Below the pieces are notes generated by a model that worked only from the letters and a program-made list of their open reading frames with translations, was not told the DNA's origin and made no database searches. Of a DNA stretch of 53,562 bases, positions 1 to 8,719 are shown piece by piece (position 1 is the first letter of the stretch; each line of letters begins with the position of its first letter). Position numbers and translations under genes: made by a program. Origin of the DNA: Bacillota bacterium (GTDB taxonomy: Bacteria; Bacillota; Bacilli; Alicyclobacillales; SLC66); assembly GCA_021821085.1 (NCBI GenBank), contig JAKACV010000015.1, positions 1 to 53,562 of the forward strand, given 5' to 3'.

Positions 1-552
1 TACAGTTGGGGGAACCATGATGCATCTGTTTACTTTGCTCGTTCTGCTACGGAATTCGAAGGACTTTTTCAACAAGACTATGCACGTGCAGGTGGAAATC
101 CTGAAACTCCATTAGCCTATCCTCTGCCACTGCGTTATGATACACAAATAGAATCGGCAATGCTTACGGCAATTGGCGACGCTAAACAGTCAATTGATAT
201 AGAAGCATTTGCTTTTACCAGTAGGCAGTTGATCGAAGCACTTGCCACAGCTGTGGCACGCGGAGTAAAAGTTAAAGTCGTCTTAGATCCGAAGGAACCG
301 TACAATCACAAGACTGCGCGCGAACTCTCAGCGGCAGGAGTCAACGTTTGCTATTATAAACCATACGACGGCGAGTACCTACACGCTAAAATTCTTGCAG
401 TGGATGCTGGGAGTGTGGTGTTTGTCGGGAGTGCAAATTTCTCTTATCATGGATTTTTTGTAAATCATGAAGGAGATGTAGAACTTACTGACGCCTATGC
501 ATTTGGCAAAAATATCGATGCTGATGTGAATGCTCAATTTGCGCGTGGTTAA
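1..552 (+). CDS. Phospholipase D-like domain protein (5' end outside window)
   Basis: The reading frame is open from base 1, so the N-terminus lies upstream of the window; 183 residues are visible. The visible part holds one complete PLD-type domain: a helix-rich start after about residue 45, then HAKILAVDAG (H-x-K-x4-D, the HKD catalytic motif) followed by GSANFS, the usual Gly-Ser-x-Asn continuation. The residues before it look like the tail of a first PLD domain, so the whole protein is probably a two-HKD enzyme of the cardiolipin synthase/PLD-nuclease type. The substrate (phospholipid or nucleic acid) cannot be told from the sequence. A membrane phosphatase follows 50 bp downstream on the same strand, which fits lipid metabolism but does not prove it. 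Confidence 0.8.
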   Translation, partial: YSWGNHDASVYFARSATEFEGLFQQDYARAGGNPETPLAYPLPLRYDTQIESAMLTAIGDAKQSIDIEAFAFTSRQLIEALATAVARGVKVKVVLDPKEPYNHKTARELSAAGVNVCYYKPYDGEYLHAKILAVDAGSVVFVGSANFSYHGFFVNHEGDVELTDAYAFGKNIDADVNAQFARG

Positions 553-602
553 ATTAATGGAAATCTATAATTATTGATGTGAAAAAAGGATGTGTAAGAA
601 AC

Positions 603-1157
603 GTGGCTAAGGATTGGTTAGTACAGATCCAGCGACGCGATCAACAGTGGGTTATGGCTGTGCAGGCGTTACGCGGGAAAAATGATGTGGTAGATCAGGT
701 CGCCCGTTGGATTGGTACATACGGTCCCCATTTATTCTTTCTTGAAATGGGGACTATTCTCGTTGCATATATAATGATGCTCCAACAAGGTGCCGCGCTA
801 CATGCGGCATATGAGATATTCGTCGCTATTGCCTCTGCGCTTTCTACGAAATTTGTGATCGATCCGATTGCGACGCATGTAGGGAGAGTTCGTCCATTTG
901 TCACTGAAGGATTTACACCACTGATCTACAAGGATCCACACGATCCGTCGTTTCCGTCCAACCATGCTGGTGGCGCTTTTGCATTAGGGACAATTCTTGC
1001 ATTGACCTTTCCTCAAGTTCTCGTTATATCGCTCGGATTGGCATTTCTGATTGCATTTGCGAGGTTTTATATCGGACTTCACTATATAACCGATGTTGTT
1101 GTGGGGGCGATGATTGGTTGTTCCATGTCATTTTTATACTGGAAAATCTGGGGCTAG
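603..1157 (+). CDS. PAP2 family membrane phosphatase
   Basis: A 184-residue integral membrane protein of the type-2 phosphatidic acid phosphatase superfamily. All three PAP2 signatures are visible: a K-x6-RP-like stretch ending in GRVRPF, PSNHAGG (PSxH) and RFYIGLHYITD (R-x5-H-x3-D). Several hydrophobic segments separate them. In Bacilli such proteins often act as undecaprenyl-diphosphate or phosphatidylglycerophosphate phosphatases on the outer face of the membrane; which substrate is used here is not visible. The GTG at 603 is preferred because an AAAAAAGGA stretch precedes it, though the spacing of about 12 is long; an in-frame GTG at 579 has no Shine-Dalgarno sequence. Confidence 0.85.
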   Translation: MAKDWLVQIQRRDQQWVMAVQALRGKNDVVDQVARWIGTYGPHLFFLEMGTILVAYIMMLQQGAALHAAYEIFVAIASALSTKFVIDPIATHVGRVRPFVTEGFTPLIYKDPHDPSFPSNHAGGAFALGTILALTFPQVLVISLGLAFLIAFARFYIGLHYITDVVVGAMIGCSMSFLYWKIWG

Positions 1158-1246
1158 TGTGGATCGGGAAAAGTGTAAATTTACAATTAAAAGGGAAAAA
1201 TATCAGTTGATTACCCATTGAGGTTGCGTGTGAAGGAGTGTTTTCT

Positions 1247-1687
1247 GTGCGAGTTCTCTCGAAGGCTATGAGCTTCGTATCGCGTCGATGCCATGGCAAA
1301 TTGTATTACGTATGTGGAACATCTCGATCATCTGGTCGCATGTGTCGTTTGACAATTTCGTTTGTATTCTCATTCATTTTCAGTTTTATTGTGATTACTT
1401 CACATGTCTTTGCAGCCACTTACCAGATTGCAATAACAGATCGCCTTTTTACGCCGAAAAAAATCGCAGGAGCGATTGATCAACCAGTTACAATCACCGT
1501 GTACAATAAGGGAACGAAGATACATAATTTTATACTTCCCGCATTTTATATCTATTCACCAAACCTTTCTGTACATCATTCAACGACTGTTCAATTTACA
1601 CCGGATAAAAAGGGTGTTTTTCAGTTTTACTCAGATGCAGGAGGAACAAAGGAACCTGGATTAGTTGGAGAAATTGACGTACAATAA
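1247..1687 (+). CDS. Exported cupredoxin-like domain protein
   Basis: About 146 residues. A long basic N-terminus leads into a hydrophobic segment (FVFSFIFSFIVITSHVFA) that looks like a signal peptide or anchor, followed by a roughly 90-residue beta-rich domain of the cupredoxin_1/EfeO-N type: it starts TYQIAITDRLFTPKKI, has a KIHNF turn where blue-copper proteins place a ligand histidine, and ends in GEIDV. The Cys and Met of a classical type-1 copper site are not seen, so metal binding is uncertain. The start was set at GTG 1247 because GAAGGAG lies 9 bases before it; the in-frame GTG at 1238 touches the same Shine-Dalgarno sequence. It stands alone, ahead of a convergent HIT gene. Confidence 0.7.
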   Translation: MRVLSKAMSFVSRRCHGKLYYVCGTSRSSGRMCRLTISFVFSFIFSFIVITSHVFAATYQIAITDRLFTPKKIAGAIDQPVTITVYNKGTKIHNFILPAFYIYSPNLSVHHSTTVQFTPDKKGVFQFYSDAGGTKEPGLVGEIDVQ

Positions 1688-1698
1688 ATTAAATACTA

Positions 1699-1760
1699 GC
1701 CAATCGTCTAGTGGTGATAGCTCCTAGAGATTCTAGTAAACTATGTCTTAGATGATTGGC
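1699..1760. terminator. Long-loop inverted repeat between convergent genes
   Basis: GCCAATCGTCTAG at 1699-1711 pairs with TTAGATGATTGGC at 1748-1760 (13 positions, two G-U type mismatches) across a 36-base loop. It lies in the short gap between the cupredoxin gene and the convergent HIT gene. There is no T-run, so a terminator role is only a guess. Confidence 0.35.
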
Positions 1761-1768
1761 GACTAGCA

Positions 1769-2110
1769 TTAGGCGAGAGTTAGTTCTAGGTCTCTACCAC
1801 CCAGCAGGTGAAAGTGCAGATGAAACACTGTTTGCCCAGCTGCCGTTCCCTTGTTTGATACTAATCGAAAGCCGTTTGTTGCAACACCTGTCAGTTCGGC
1901 TATTTGTTTTATTGCCTTCTGCAATTCGGAAAGGGTCTCCACATCGTTTTCCGACAATTCCATGATTGACTCCATATGGCGTTTTGGTACGATCAGCACA
2001 TGAATAGGGGCTGCTTTTTGGATATCTTCAAATGCTAAGACATGTTCTGATTCGTATATCTTCTTTGACGGTAGTTCGCCATTGATGATACGGCAAAAGA
2101 CACAGTCCAT
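1769..2110 (-). CDS. HIT family nucleotide-binding protein
   Basis: A 113-residue cytosolic protein of the HIT (histidine triad) family, of the Hint/PKCI-like branch. It begins with CVFCRIINGELPS, whose two cysteines are typical of zinc-binding members, and carries the catalytic HLHFHLLGG triad at about residues 96-104. Family members hydrolyse purine nucleoside phosphoramidates or related dinucleotides through a histidine nucleotidyl intermediate. It is convergent with the cupredoxin gene and divergent from the transaminase gene. The length is normal and all key residues are present. Confidence 0.92.
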   Translation of the reverse strand: MDCVFCRIINGELPSKKIYESEHVLAFEDIQKAAPIHVLIVPKRHMESIMELSENDVETLSELQKAIKQIAELTGVATNGFRLVSNKGTAAGQTVFHLHFHLLGGRDLELTLA

Positions 2111-2222
2111 TGTAGAAATTCCACCCTTCTCTATGTAAATAATTTGCTGTATTCTATCATATCAGACAGAAGCGGGATTGGCCAACACGATGAATAGTTC
2201 GAAAAAATGAGGGGTGTTAAAG

Positions 2223-3101
2223 ATGAATAACAGTGAAGCTATTCAAAATGGTGGTGGCATTGGATATGCGCGTGGGCGCTTTGTTGCCTTGGATGAAGCA
2301 GTTATACCAATTGAGGATCGAGCGCATCAATTTGGAGATGGAATTTATGAGGTAGTTCGAGTGTGGCATGGGAAGCCGTTCTTGCTAGAAGAGCACTTGG
2401 AACGTTTTCTTCGAAGTGCTGAATGGATTGAATTACCACTGGAACGTTCTATACCTGAATTGCGCACACTGATTGCCGATGCTATTTCGCGGTCGGGGTT
2501 TCAAGAAGCTCAAGTGTATTTTCAACTATCAAGGGGTATTGTTAAAAGAGATCATTCGTTTCCTGACGTTCCAAGTCATCTTAGTTTGACAGTACGACCT
2601 GTCGATTTATCTAAATGGACCGTGTTGCAGGAAAATGGACAACATATGATTCTAGTTGAAGATATCAGGTGGAAACATTGTCATATTAAATCGCTCAATT
2701 TATTGCCGAATGTGTGGATGAAGCAAAGGGCAATTGATCAAGGGGCAGATGATGCTATTTTCATTCGCGATGGTGTCGTCACTGAATGCACAAGCAGCAA
2801 TTTAGCCATTGTTCGATCTGGTGTTGTGTTCACTCATCCTGCAGATGATTATATTCTCCATGGTGTGACACGGAGATTTATGATGGAGCAAGCACGTTTA
2901 GCCGGCGTTGTCATTCGCGAAGAACGATTTGAACAAGAAGCGTTGTACACGGCGGATGAAGTTTTTACATTAGGCACGATGAGTGGTATTTTACCAGTAA
3001 CGAAGATCGATGGACGTGAGGTGGGGAAGAAGAATAAGGAACCATCGAGTGTGACTCGATGGTTGCAACAAGCGTTGCAAAAGGCGGTTGAAAATTTGTG
3101 A
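2223..3101 (+). CDS. dat: D-amino-acid transaminase
   Basis: A 292-residue class IV (fold type IV) PLP aminotransferase that interconverts D-alanine/alpha-ketoglutarate and D-glutamate/pyruvate, supplying D-glutamate for peptidoglycan. Evidence: HQFGDGIYEVVRV near the N-terminus; the PLP lysine in HIKSLNLLPNV (about residue 156), whose IKSLNLL context is typical of Bacillus D-amino-acid transaminases rather than branched-chain ones; and the cofactor-phosphate region GTMSGILPV near the C-terminus. ATG 2223 has GAGGGGTG seven bases upstream; the GTG at 2214 does not have a usable Shine-Dalgarno sequence. Aminodeoxychorismate lyase is a related alternative, but the motif pattern favours Dat. Confidence 0.88.
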   Translation: MNNSEAIQNGGGIGYARGRFVALDEAVIPIEDRAHQFGDGIYEVVRVWHGKPFLLEEHLERFLRSAEWIELPLERSIPELRTLIADAISRSGFQEAQVYFQLSRGIVKRDHSFPDVPSHLSLTVRPVDLSKWTVLQENGQHMILVEDIRWKHCHIKSLNLLPNVWMKQRAIDQGADDAIFIRDGVVTECTSSNLAIVRSGVVFTHPADDYILHGVTRRFMMEQARLAGVVIREERFEQEALYTADEVFTLGTMSGILPVTKIDGREVGKKNKEPSSVTRWLQQALQKAVENL

Positions 3102-3156
3102 AATGATTCACAAATAGAAGGTCTGGCGCAACGAGCGATTTATACCACAAAGAAAA

Positions 3157-3172
3157 TTGACCAATCAGTCAA
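3157..3172. promoter_or_regulatory. Candidate operator upstream of fadNAE
   Basis: TTGAC-N6-GTCAA forms a 5+5 inverted repeat about 70 bases before fadN. In Bacillus the fadNAE operon is repressed by the TetR-family protein FadR, and a TetR gene of that kind is found at 9885. Binding by that protein is an inference; the half-sites do not obviously match the palindrome in front of the TetR gene. Confidence 0.35.
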
Positions 3173-3239
3173 AAAATGATGTTCAAATGGACAGTGGTTT
3201 GTTATCATAAGGGAAGCAGGAGTAAGGAGGGGAATCTCA

Positions 3240-5633
3240 GTGAGGTTTATTCGACGTGTGGCAGTTTTAGGTTCAGGTGTCATGGGTGCGGCTATTGCAG
3301 CACACTTGGCAAACGTAGGTATTCCATCGCTATTGCTTGACATTGTTCCAAATAAGTTAATTCCTGAAGAGGAGAAAAAGGGGCTGACTCTTTCACATAG
3401 GGAAGTCCGTAACCGCCTTGCAAACGAGGGAAAGCTAGGACTTCTCAAAGCTAAACCAGCACCACTTTACAGTGCGAAAGATATTGATATGATCGAAACA
3501 GGAAACTTTGAGGATGATTTTTCCCGCATAGTAGAATGTGATTGGATTATTGAAGTGGTGGTGGAACGCCTTGATATTAAGCGTCAGATTTTATCAAAAG
3601 TTGATAAATTTCGACAAAGGGGATCCATTATTAGTTCAAATACTTCTGGTGTGTCAATCACTGCAATGGCGGAGGGGAGATCAGAGGATTTCCGGGCTCA
3701 CTTTCTTGGCACCCATTTCTTCAATCCCCCGCGTTATATGAAGTTGCTCGAAATTATTCCAACAGTTGATACAACTGTCGAAGTGATTCAACACATGCGC
3801 ACTTTTTGCGAGGATGTATTAGGTAAAGGGGTTGTCGTCGCGAGAGATACGCCCAATTTTATCGCAAATCGCATAGGAACCTATGGACTCTTGGTCACGT
3901 TAGATGAATTGCAAAAGTCTACGTTTGGTGTAGATGAGGTGGATCTCTTAACTGGACCTGTGCTTGGCAGACCAAAGAGTGCCACCTTTCGCACGCTCGA
4001 TCTTGTAGGGATTGACACATTTGTTCACGTCGCAAAAAACGTTTACGAGCAATCAATAGACTTGGAAGAAAAGGCTGTATTTGAAGTGCCTTCCGTTATT
4101 CGTACGATGGTCGAGAATGGTTGGATTGGGGATAAAAACGGGCAGGGGTTCTTCAAACGGGAAAAGACTGCACAAGGTCGTGAAATTTTTGCATTGGATC
4201 TCGACACAATGACGTATCGACCGCGTAGAAAGTTGTCATCCTCTTCTTTTGAGGCAGCGAAGGCGGCGTCAACACTTACAAAAAAATTGCAAGCGCTTCT
4301 TTATGGTGAAGATGAAGCTGCTCACTTTCTTTGGAACATTGTAAAGAAAACGCTACTTTACAGTGCGGATTTAGTCGGTATTATTGCAGACGATATTGTG
4401 GCGGTTGATCAAGCTATGAAGTGGGGTTTTAACTGGGATCTAGGACCGTTTGAACTATGGGATGCGATTGGGGTTCGCCGGTCTGTCGAACGCATGAAGC
4501 AGGAAGGGTTGAAGATACCTGGATTTGTGGAGTCATTGTTACATCATGGTGAGTCTTTTTATACACAGCGGGGCCAGACTGTTCAAAGTTTCTTTGTAGG
4601 AAGCGAATACAAAGATGCACAACCTGATTTGCGCAAGATCGATCTTGCTCTCTTGAAAGAAAATGGGGGCTTGGTCATGGGCAATAAGGGAGCGAGTTTG
4701 GTGGATCTTGGGGATGGTGTGGCTTGTCTTGAGTTCCACTCTTTAAAGCAAGCGATTGGTCCAGATGTTGTAATGATGATGATGAAAGCGGCCGATGAGA
4801 TTGAAAAGAATTTTGAGGCACTTGTTATCGGTAGTGAGGCAGTCAATTTCTCTGTAGGTGCTAACTTAATGATGATGCTTATGGAGGCGCAAGATGAAAA
4901 TTGGGATGAAATTGATTTGGTAGTTCGTCAATTTCAAAATGCCAATATGCGTTTAAAGTACTTAAATAAACCGGTTGTGATTGCTCCATTTGGACTTACC
5001 CTTGGAGGGGGCGCAGAGATTGCAATGTCGGCTACACAACTTCAGATGGCAGCTGAGACTTATTGTGGTCTTGTTGAAGTAGGCGTAGGCTTAATTCCCG
5101 GTGGCGGGGGGAATAAGGAATTGCTCGCTCGCTGGATGGAACGATTGCCTGATGGAACTGACCTGTCGCCTATTCCGCTTGTACAAAAGGCATTTGAAGC
5201 GATTGCGATGGCGAAAGTATCCACCAGTGCGAAAGAGGCAGAAGAGGTAGGGTTTTTGCGTAGAACTGATCGCATAACTGTGTCACGCGATCAGCTGTTG
5301 GCACAAGCAAAAGCGAGCAGTCTTGAATTAGTGAATGATTTTGTGCCAAGGAGACATAAAGGAATTCAAGTTACAGGTGAAAATGGAGCGGCGTATTTAA
5401 AAATCGGCGTATTTGGAATGAAGAAGAGCGGATATATCTCAGAACATGATGAAAAGATTGCTCATCATGTGATTCGCGTCTTAACAGGTGGTAAAGCACC
5501 TACAGGTAGTACTGTTAGTGAACAATACCTTCTTGATCTTGAACGAGAAGCGTTCTTGTCGCTATGCGGGGAGCCGAAGACGCAAGCGCGTATGCAGCAC
5601 ATGTTGCAAAAAGGTAAGCCGTTGCGCAATTAG
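3240..5633 (+). CDS. fadN: 3-hydroxyacyl-CoA dehydrogenase / enoyl-CoA hydratase
   Basis: A 797-residue bifunctional beta-oxidation enzyme matching the organisation and length of Bacillus FadN. The N-terminal Rossmann domain carries GSGVMGAAIAAHLANVG (residues 11-27) for NAD binding, followed by the 3-hydroxyacyl-CoA dehydrogenase C-domain with FFNPPRYMKLLEI and RDTPNFIANRIG. The C-terminal third is a crotonase domain with GLTLGGGAEIAMS and GLIPGGGGNKE (about residues 580-625). The GTG start has AAGGAGGGG seven bases upstream. It is the first gene of a fadN-fadA-fadE operon (gaps of 39 and 30 bp), and probably works with FadA in oxidising long-chain acyl-CoA. Confidence 0.95.
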   Translation: MRFIRRVAVLGSGVMGAAIAAHLANVGIPSLLLDIVPNKLIPEEEKKGLTLSHREVRNRLANEGKLGLLKAKPAPLYSAKDIDMIETGNFEDDFSRIVECDWIIEVVVERLDIKRQILSKVDKFRQRGSIISSNTSGVSITAMAEGRSEDFRAHFLGTHFFNPPRYMKLLEIIPTVDTTVEVIQHMRTFCEDVLGKGVVVARDTPNFIANRIGTYGLLVTLDELQKSTFGVDEVDLLTGPVLGRPKSATFRTLDLVGIDTFVHVAKNVYEQSIDLEEKAVFEVPSVIRTMVENGWIGDKNGQGFFKREKTAQGREIFALDLDTMTYRPRRKLSSSSFEAAKAASTLTKKLQALLYGEDEAAHFLWNIVKKTLLYSADLVGIIADDIVAVDQAMKWGFNWDLGPFELWDAIGVRRSVERMKQEGLKIPGFVESLLHHGESFYTQRGQTVQSFFVGSEYKDAQPDLRKIDLALLKENGGLVMGNKGASLVDLGDGVACLEFHSLKQAIGPDVVMMMMKAADEIEKNFEALVIGSEAVNFSVGANLMMMLMEAQDENWDEIDLVVRQFQNANMRLKYLNKPVVIAPFGLTLGGGAEIAMSATQLQMAAETYCGLVEVGVGLIPGGGGNKELLARWMERLPDGTDLSPIPLVQKAFEAIAMAKVSTSAKEAEEVGFLRRTDRITVSRDQLLAQAKASSLELVNDFVPRRHKGIQVTGENGAAYLKIGVFGMKKSGYISEHDEKIAHHVIRVLTGGKAPTGSTVSEQYLLDLEREAFLSLCGEPKTQARMQHMLQKGKPLRN

Positions 5634-5672
5634 CCCTCTGGGTAGCAAATATCATCCAAGGAGGAACGAAAT

Positions 5673-6851
5673 ATGAGAGAAGCGGTCATTGTCGCTGGTG
5701 GTAGAAGCGCCGTGGGTAAGGCTGGCAGAGGAACGTTGCGGCAAACGCGACCTGATGAGTTTGGCGCGGCTGTGCTAAAAGCAGTGTTGGAACGAGCGCA
5801 AGGATTGGATCCAGCGCTTATTGAGGATGTCGTTCTTGGTTGTGCAACGCCTGAAGCTGAACAAGGAATGAATCTTGCACGGATTATCGCGATGCGGGCC
5901 GGATTACCAACTTCAGTATCTGGTGTGACTATTAATCGATTTTGCAGTTCAGGACTACAGGCGATCGCTATGGCAGCGCAATCGATTCAAACAGGGATGA
6001 ATGATATTGTCATGGCAGGTGGAGTGGAGAGTATGAGTCGCTTGCCTATGGGTGGATACAATATTTCTCCCAATCCTTACTTGGCGGAGCACTATCCTGA
6101 GGTCTATATGTCCATGGGACATACAGCAGAGGAAGTGGCAACTCGTTTTGGGGTTAGTCGTGAAGATCAAGATGCTTTTGCAGTACAAAGTCATCAACGT
6201 ACTGCTGCGGCCATTCAAGAGGGGAAATTCAAACATGAAATTGTTCCGCTTGAAGTAACTCTTCGCGATACGGACGCGGAAGGTCGCGTTGTTGAGAATA
6301 AGCTCGTATTTGATACGGATGAGGGGGTACGATATGATACTTCCCTTGAGGGATTGGCAAGATTGAAACCGGCATTTCGCGTCGGAGGTTCTGTAACCGC
6401 TGGGAATTCCTCGCAGACAAGCGATGGAGCGGCGGCCGTGGTAATGATGTCTGCAGAGGATGCCTTAAAGCACGGATTAAAACCGCTTGGAGTCTTTCGT
6501 TCGTTTGCCGTGGCGGGTGTTGACCCTGATGTGATGGGGATTGGTCCAGTGGTAGCTGTGCCAAAAGCGCTCGAAAGAGCGGGGTTAAAGTTGCAAGATA
6601 TCAATCGAATTGAGTTAAATGAGGCATTTGCATCGCAGTCGCTACAAGTGATTCGCGAACTCGGGATGGACCCGAGTATAGTGAATGTGAATGGTGGCGC
6701 AATTGCGATGGGACATCCTCTTGGGTGTACAGGAGCTCGCCAGACGGTAACAATTCTTGAGGAATTAAAACGTTCTGGTGGGCGATATGGACTTGTCACG
6801 ATGTGTATTGGCGGCGGCATGGGTGCCGCTGGTATTTTTGAACGACTTTAA
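5673..6851 (+). CDS. fadA: Acetyl-CoA acyltransferase (3-ketoacyl-CoA thiolase)
   Basis: A 392-residue thiolase that cleaves 3-ketoacyl-CoA with CoA to release acetyl-CoA, the last step of beta-oxidation. The acyl-accepting cysteine lies in NRFCSSGLQAIAMA (about residue 90), the histidine in NGGAIAMGHPLGCTG, and the second cysteine in TMCIGGGMGAAGIFE at the C-terminus. Length and motifs are those of degradative thiolases. AAGGAGG precedes the ATG by 8 bases. Its place between fadN and fadE identifies it as FadA rather than a biosynthetic acetoacetyl-CoA thiolase. Confidence 0.95.
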   Translation: MREAVIVAGGRSAVGKAGRGTLRQTRPDEFGAAVLKAVLERAQGLDPALIEDVVLGCATPEAEQGMNLARIIAMRAGLPTSVSGVTINRFCSSGLQAIAMAAQSIQTGMNDIVMAGGVESMSRLPMGGYNISPNPYLAEHYPEVYMSMGHTAEEVATRFGVSREDQDAFAVQSHQRTAAAIQEGKFKHEIVPLEVTLRDTDAEGRVVENKLVFDTDEGVRYDTSLEGLARLKPAFRVGGSVTAGNSSQTSDGAAAVVMMSAEDALKHGLKPLGVFRSFAVAGVDPDVMGIGPVVAVPKALERAGLKLQDINRIELNEAFASQSLQVIRELGMDPSIVNVNGGAIAMGHPLGCTGARQTVTILEELKRSGGRYGLVTMCIGGGMGAAGIFERL

Positions 6852-6881
6852 TAGGCGAGATTAATCGAGGAGGATATGAAC

Positions 6882-8657
6882 ATGGCTGCAACAAGAGAGT
6901 ATGGCGCTGCTTTTTTTGTTACTCCGCAACGGGCAGAACACATTTTTACTCCAGAAGATTTTACCAATGAGCACAAAATGATTGCGAAGACCACGTCCGA
7001 TTTTGTACAGGGGGATATTGCGCCTGTCGCGGATCAATTAGAGCATCAAGATTGGGATCTTACGGTAAAACTGTTGCATAAGGCGGGGGATCTCGGTTTG
7101 TTGGCGGTTGATGTCCCGGAAGCGTATGATGGATTAGGTCTTGATAAGGTCACTTCTTCGCTGATAACGGAGTACATGACGCGTGGGGGCTCATTTGCAT
7201 TATCCTATGGTGCACATGTTGGGATTGGGTCTTTGCCGATTGTGTACTTTGGGAATGAAGAGCAAAAGAAGAGATACCTTCCAGACTTAGCATCAGGGCG
7301 TAAGCTTGCAGCTTATGCACTCACAGAACCGGGATCTGGTTCTGATGCACTTGGAGCGCGTACAGTGGCGAAACTGTCGGAAGATGGGAAGCATTATATT
7401 TTGAATGGTACGAAACAGTACATTACGAACTCCGCATTTGCTGACGTTTTTGTCGTCTATGCGAAGATTGACGGTGAACAGTTCTCTGCCTTTATTGTGG
7501 AGCGTGATTTTAAGGGTGTATCAACGGGTCCCGAGGAGAAGAAGATGGGAATCAAGGCTTCTTCGACACGACCATTGATTTTAGAAGATGTGCACGTCCC
7601 AGTAGAAAACTTGCTCGGTGAAACAGGAAAAGGTCATGTGATTGCATTTAATATTTTAAATATTGGCCGATACAAATTGGCTGTAGGATGCGTGGGCGGG
7701 ATTAAGGCGGCGCTTGAGACTGCAGTAAAATATGCGAAAACCCGTGAGCAATTTAAACGTCCAATCGCTTCATTCCCGCTTATTCAGGGTAAAATCGCCG
7801 ACATGGCGACGCGTGGATTTATTACGGAAAGTATTGCGTATCGTACAACAGGTGGCATTGACGCGGCGCTTTCAGAACAGGATTTGTCAGGCGCGGATTC
7901 TGGACGAAAAGCGGCTAAAGCCATCGAGGAGTTTGCCATTGAGTGTTCAATTAATAAAGTTTTTGCCTCAGAGTCATTAGATTTTACTGTGGACGAGGGA
8001 TTGCAGATATACGGTGGTGCTGGATTTATTCAAGACTATCCGATTGAACGAATGTATCGTGATTCTAGGATCAACCGAATTTTTGAGGGAACGAATGAGA
8101 TTAATCGGATGATTATCCCAGGAACATTGATGAAAAAAGCGTTTAAAGGTGAAGTTGCGCTATTGCAAGCAGCGCAAGGATTACAAGAAGAGTTGATGGG
8201 TATCATTGAGCAGTCCGATGAGTCTGCTACTCTTGGTGTGGAGCACCATGCGGTGGAAATGACACGTAAGATTTTCTTGTTCGTCGGTGGTCTTGCTGTT
8301 CAAATGTATGGTCAAAAACTTGATAGAGAACAAGAAATATTATCTAATTTGGCAGATATCTCTATTGCGCTATACGCGATGGAGACAGCTGTTTTACGTG
8401 CTGACAAGACGGCGAAGAGTGGACGGTTGGTATCTTCGGAAATTCAGGCCGACTATGTTCGGCTGTTTGTAGCGGAGACCTTCCCCGAAGTTGAACGGAT
8501 CGCCAAAGATACATTGGCGGCGATGCAAGATAGTGATACGTTGAAAACGTCGTTAACCGTATTGCGTAAGTTAACTCGGAGCGTTCCAGCGAATACTGTA
8601 GAATTGAAGCGACGGATTGCTGGTCGCATCATTGAGGCTGAGCAGTATTTGGCATAA
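6882..8657 (+). CDS. fadE: Acyl-CoA dehydrogenase
   Basis: A 591-residue FAD-dependent acyl-CoA dehydrogenase catalysing the first step of beta-oxidation. The core includes AYALTEPGSGSDALGA (FAD/substrate loop), the region around TREQFKRPIASFPLIQ, and DEGLQIYGGAGFIQDYP with RINRIFEGTNEINR, in which the glutamate is the usual position of the catalytic base. About 180 extra C-terminal residues follow the core, as in Bacillus FadE (about 594 residues). Of two in-frame ATGs, the one at 6882 is 8 bases from GAGGAGG and the one at 6876 only 2, so 6882 is chosen. It is the last gene of fadNAE, ending at a strong terminator. Confidence 0.95.
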   Translation: MAATREYGAAFFVTPQRAEHIFTPEDFTNEHKMIAKTTSDFVQGDIAPVADQLEHQDWDLTVKLLHKAGDLGLLAVDVPEAYDGLGLDKVTSSLITEYMTRGGSFALSYGAHVGIGSLPIVYFGNEEQKKRYLPDLASGRKLAAYALTEPGSGSDALGARTVAKLSEDGKHYILNGTKQYITNSAFADVFVVYAKIDGEQFSAFIVERDFKGVSTGPEEKKMGIKASSTRPLILEDVHVPVENLLGETGKGHVIAFNILNIGRYKLAVGCVGGIKAALETAVKYAKTREQFKRPIASFPLIQGKIADMATRGFITESIAYRTTGGIDAALSEQDLSGADSGRKAAKAIEEFAIECSINKVFASESLDFTVDEGLQIYGGAGFIQDYPIERMYRDSRINRIFEGTNEINRMIIPGTLMKKAFKGEVALLQAAQGLQEELMGIIEQSDESATLGVEHHAVEMTRKIFLFVGGLAVQMYGQKLDREQEILSNLADISIALYAMETAVLRADKTAKSGRLVSSEIQADYVRLFVAETFPEVERIAKDTLAAMQDSDTLKTSLTVLRKLTRSVPANTVELKRRIAGRIIEAEQYLA

Positions 8658-8665
8658 TGAAGATC

Positions 8666-8711
8666 AAAAACAGTTTAGGGAATGGTGGACACCATTCCCT
8701 AAACTGTTTTT
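8666..8711. terminator. Bidirectional intrinsic terminator
   Basis: A near-perfect palindrome: AAAAACAGTTTAGGGAATGG at the start of the left arm is matched exactly by the right arm, which ends CTGTTTTT, leaving about 20 paired bases around a tight turn. A runs on one side and T runs on the other allow it to end both fadNAE (plus strand) and the convergent LysM-3D gene. Confidence 0.92.
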
Positions 8712-8719
8712 GTATGTGT

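Noticed and set aside
6215-6820. 201-codon minus-strand frame inside fadA.
   Set aside because: Shadow of a strongly conserved thiolase; no motif, no Shine-Dalgarno sequence, Pro/Ser-rich composition.
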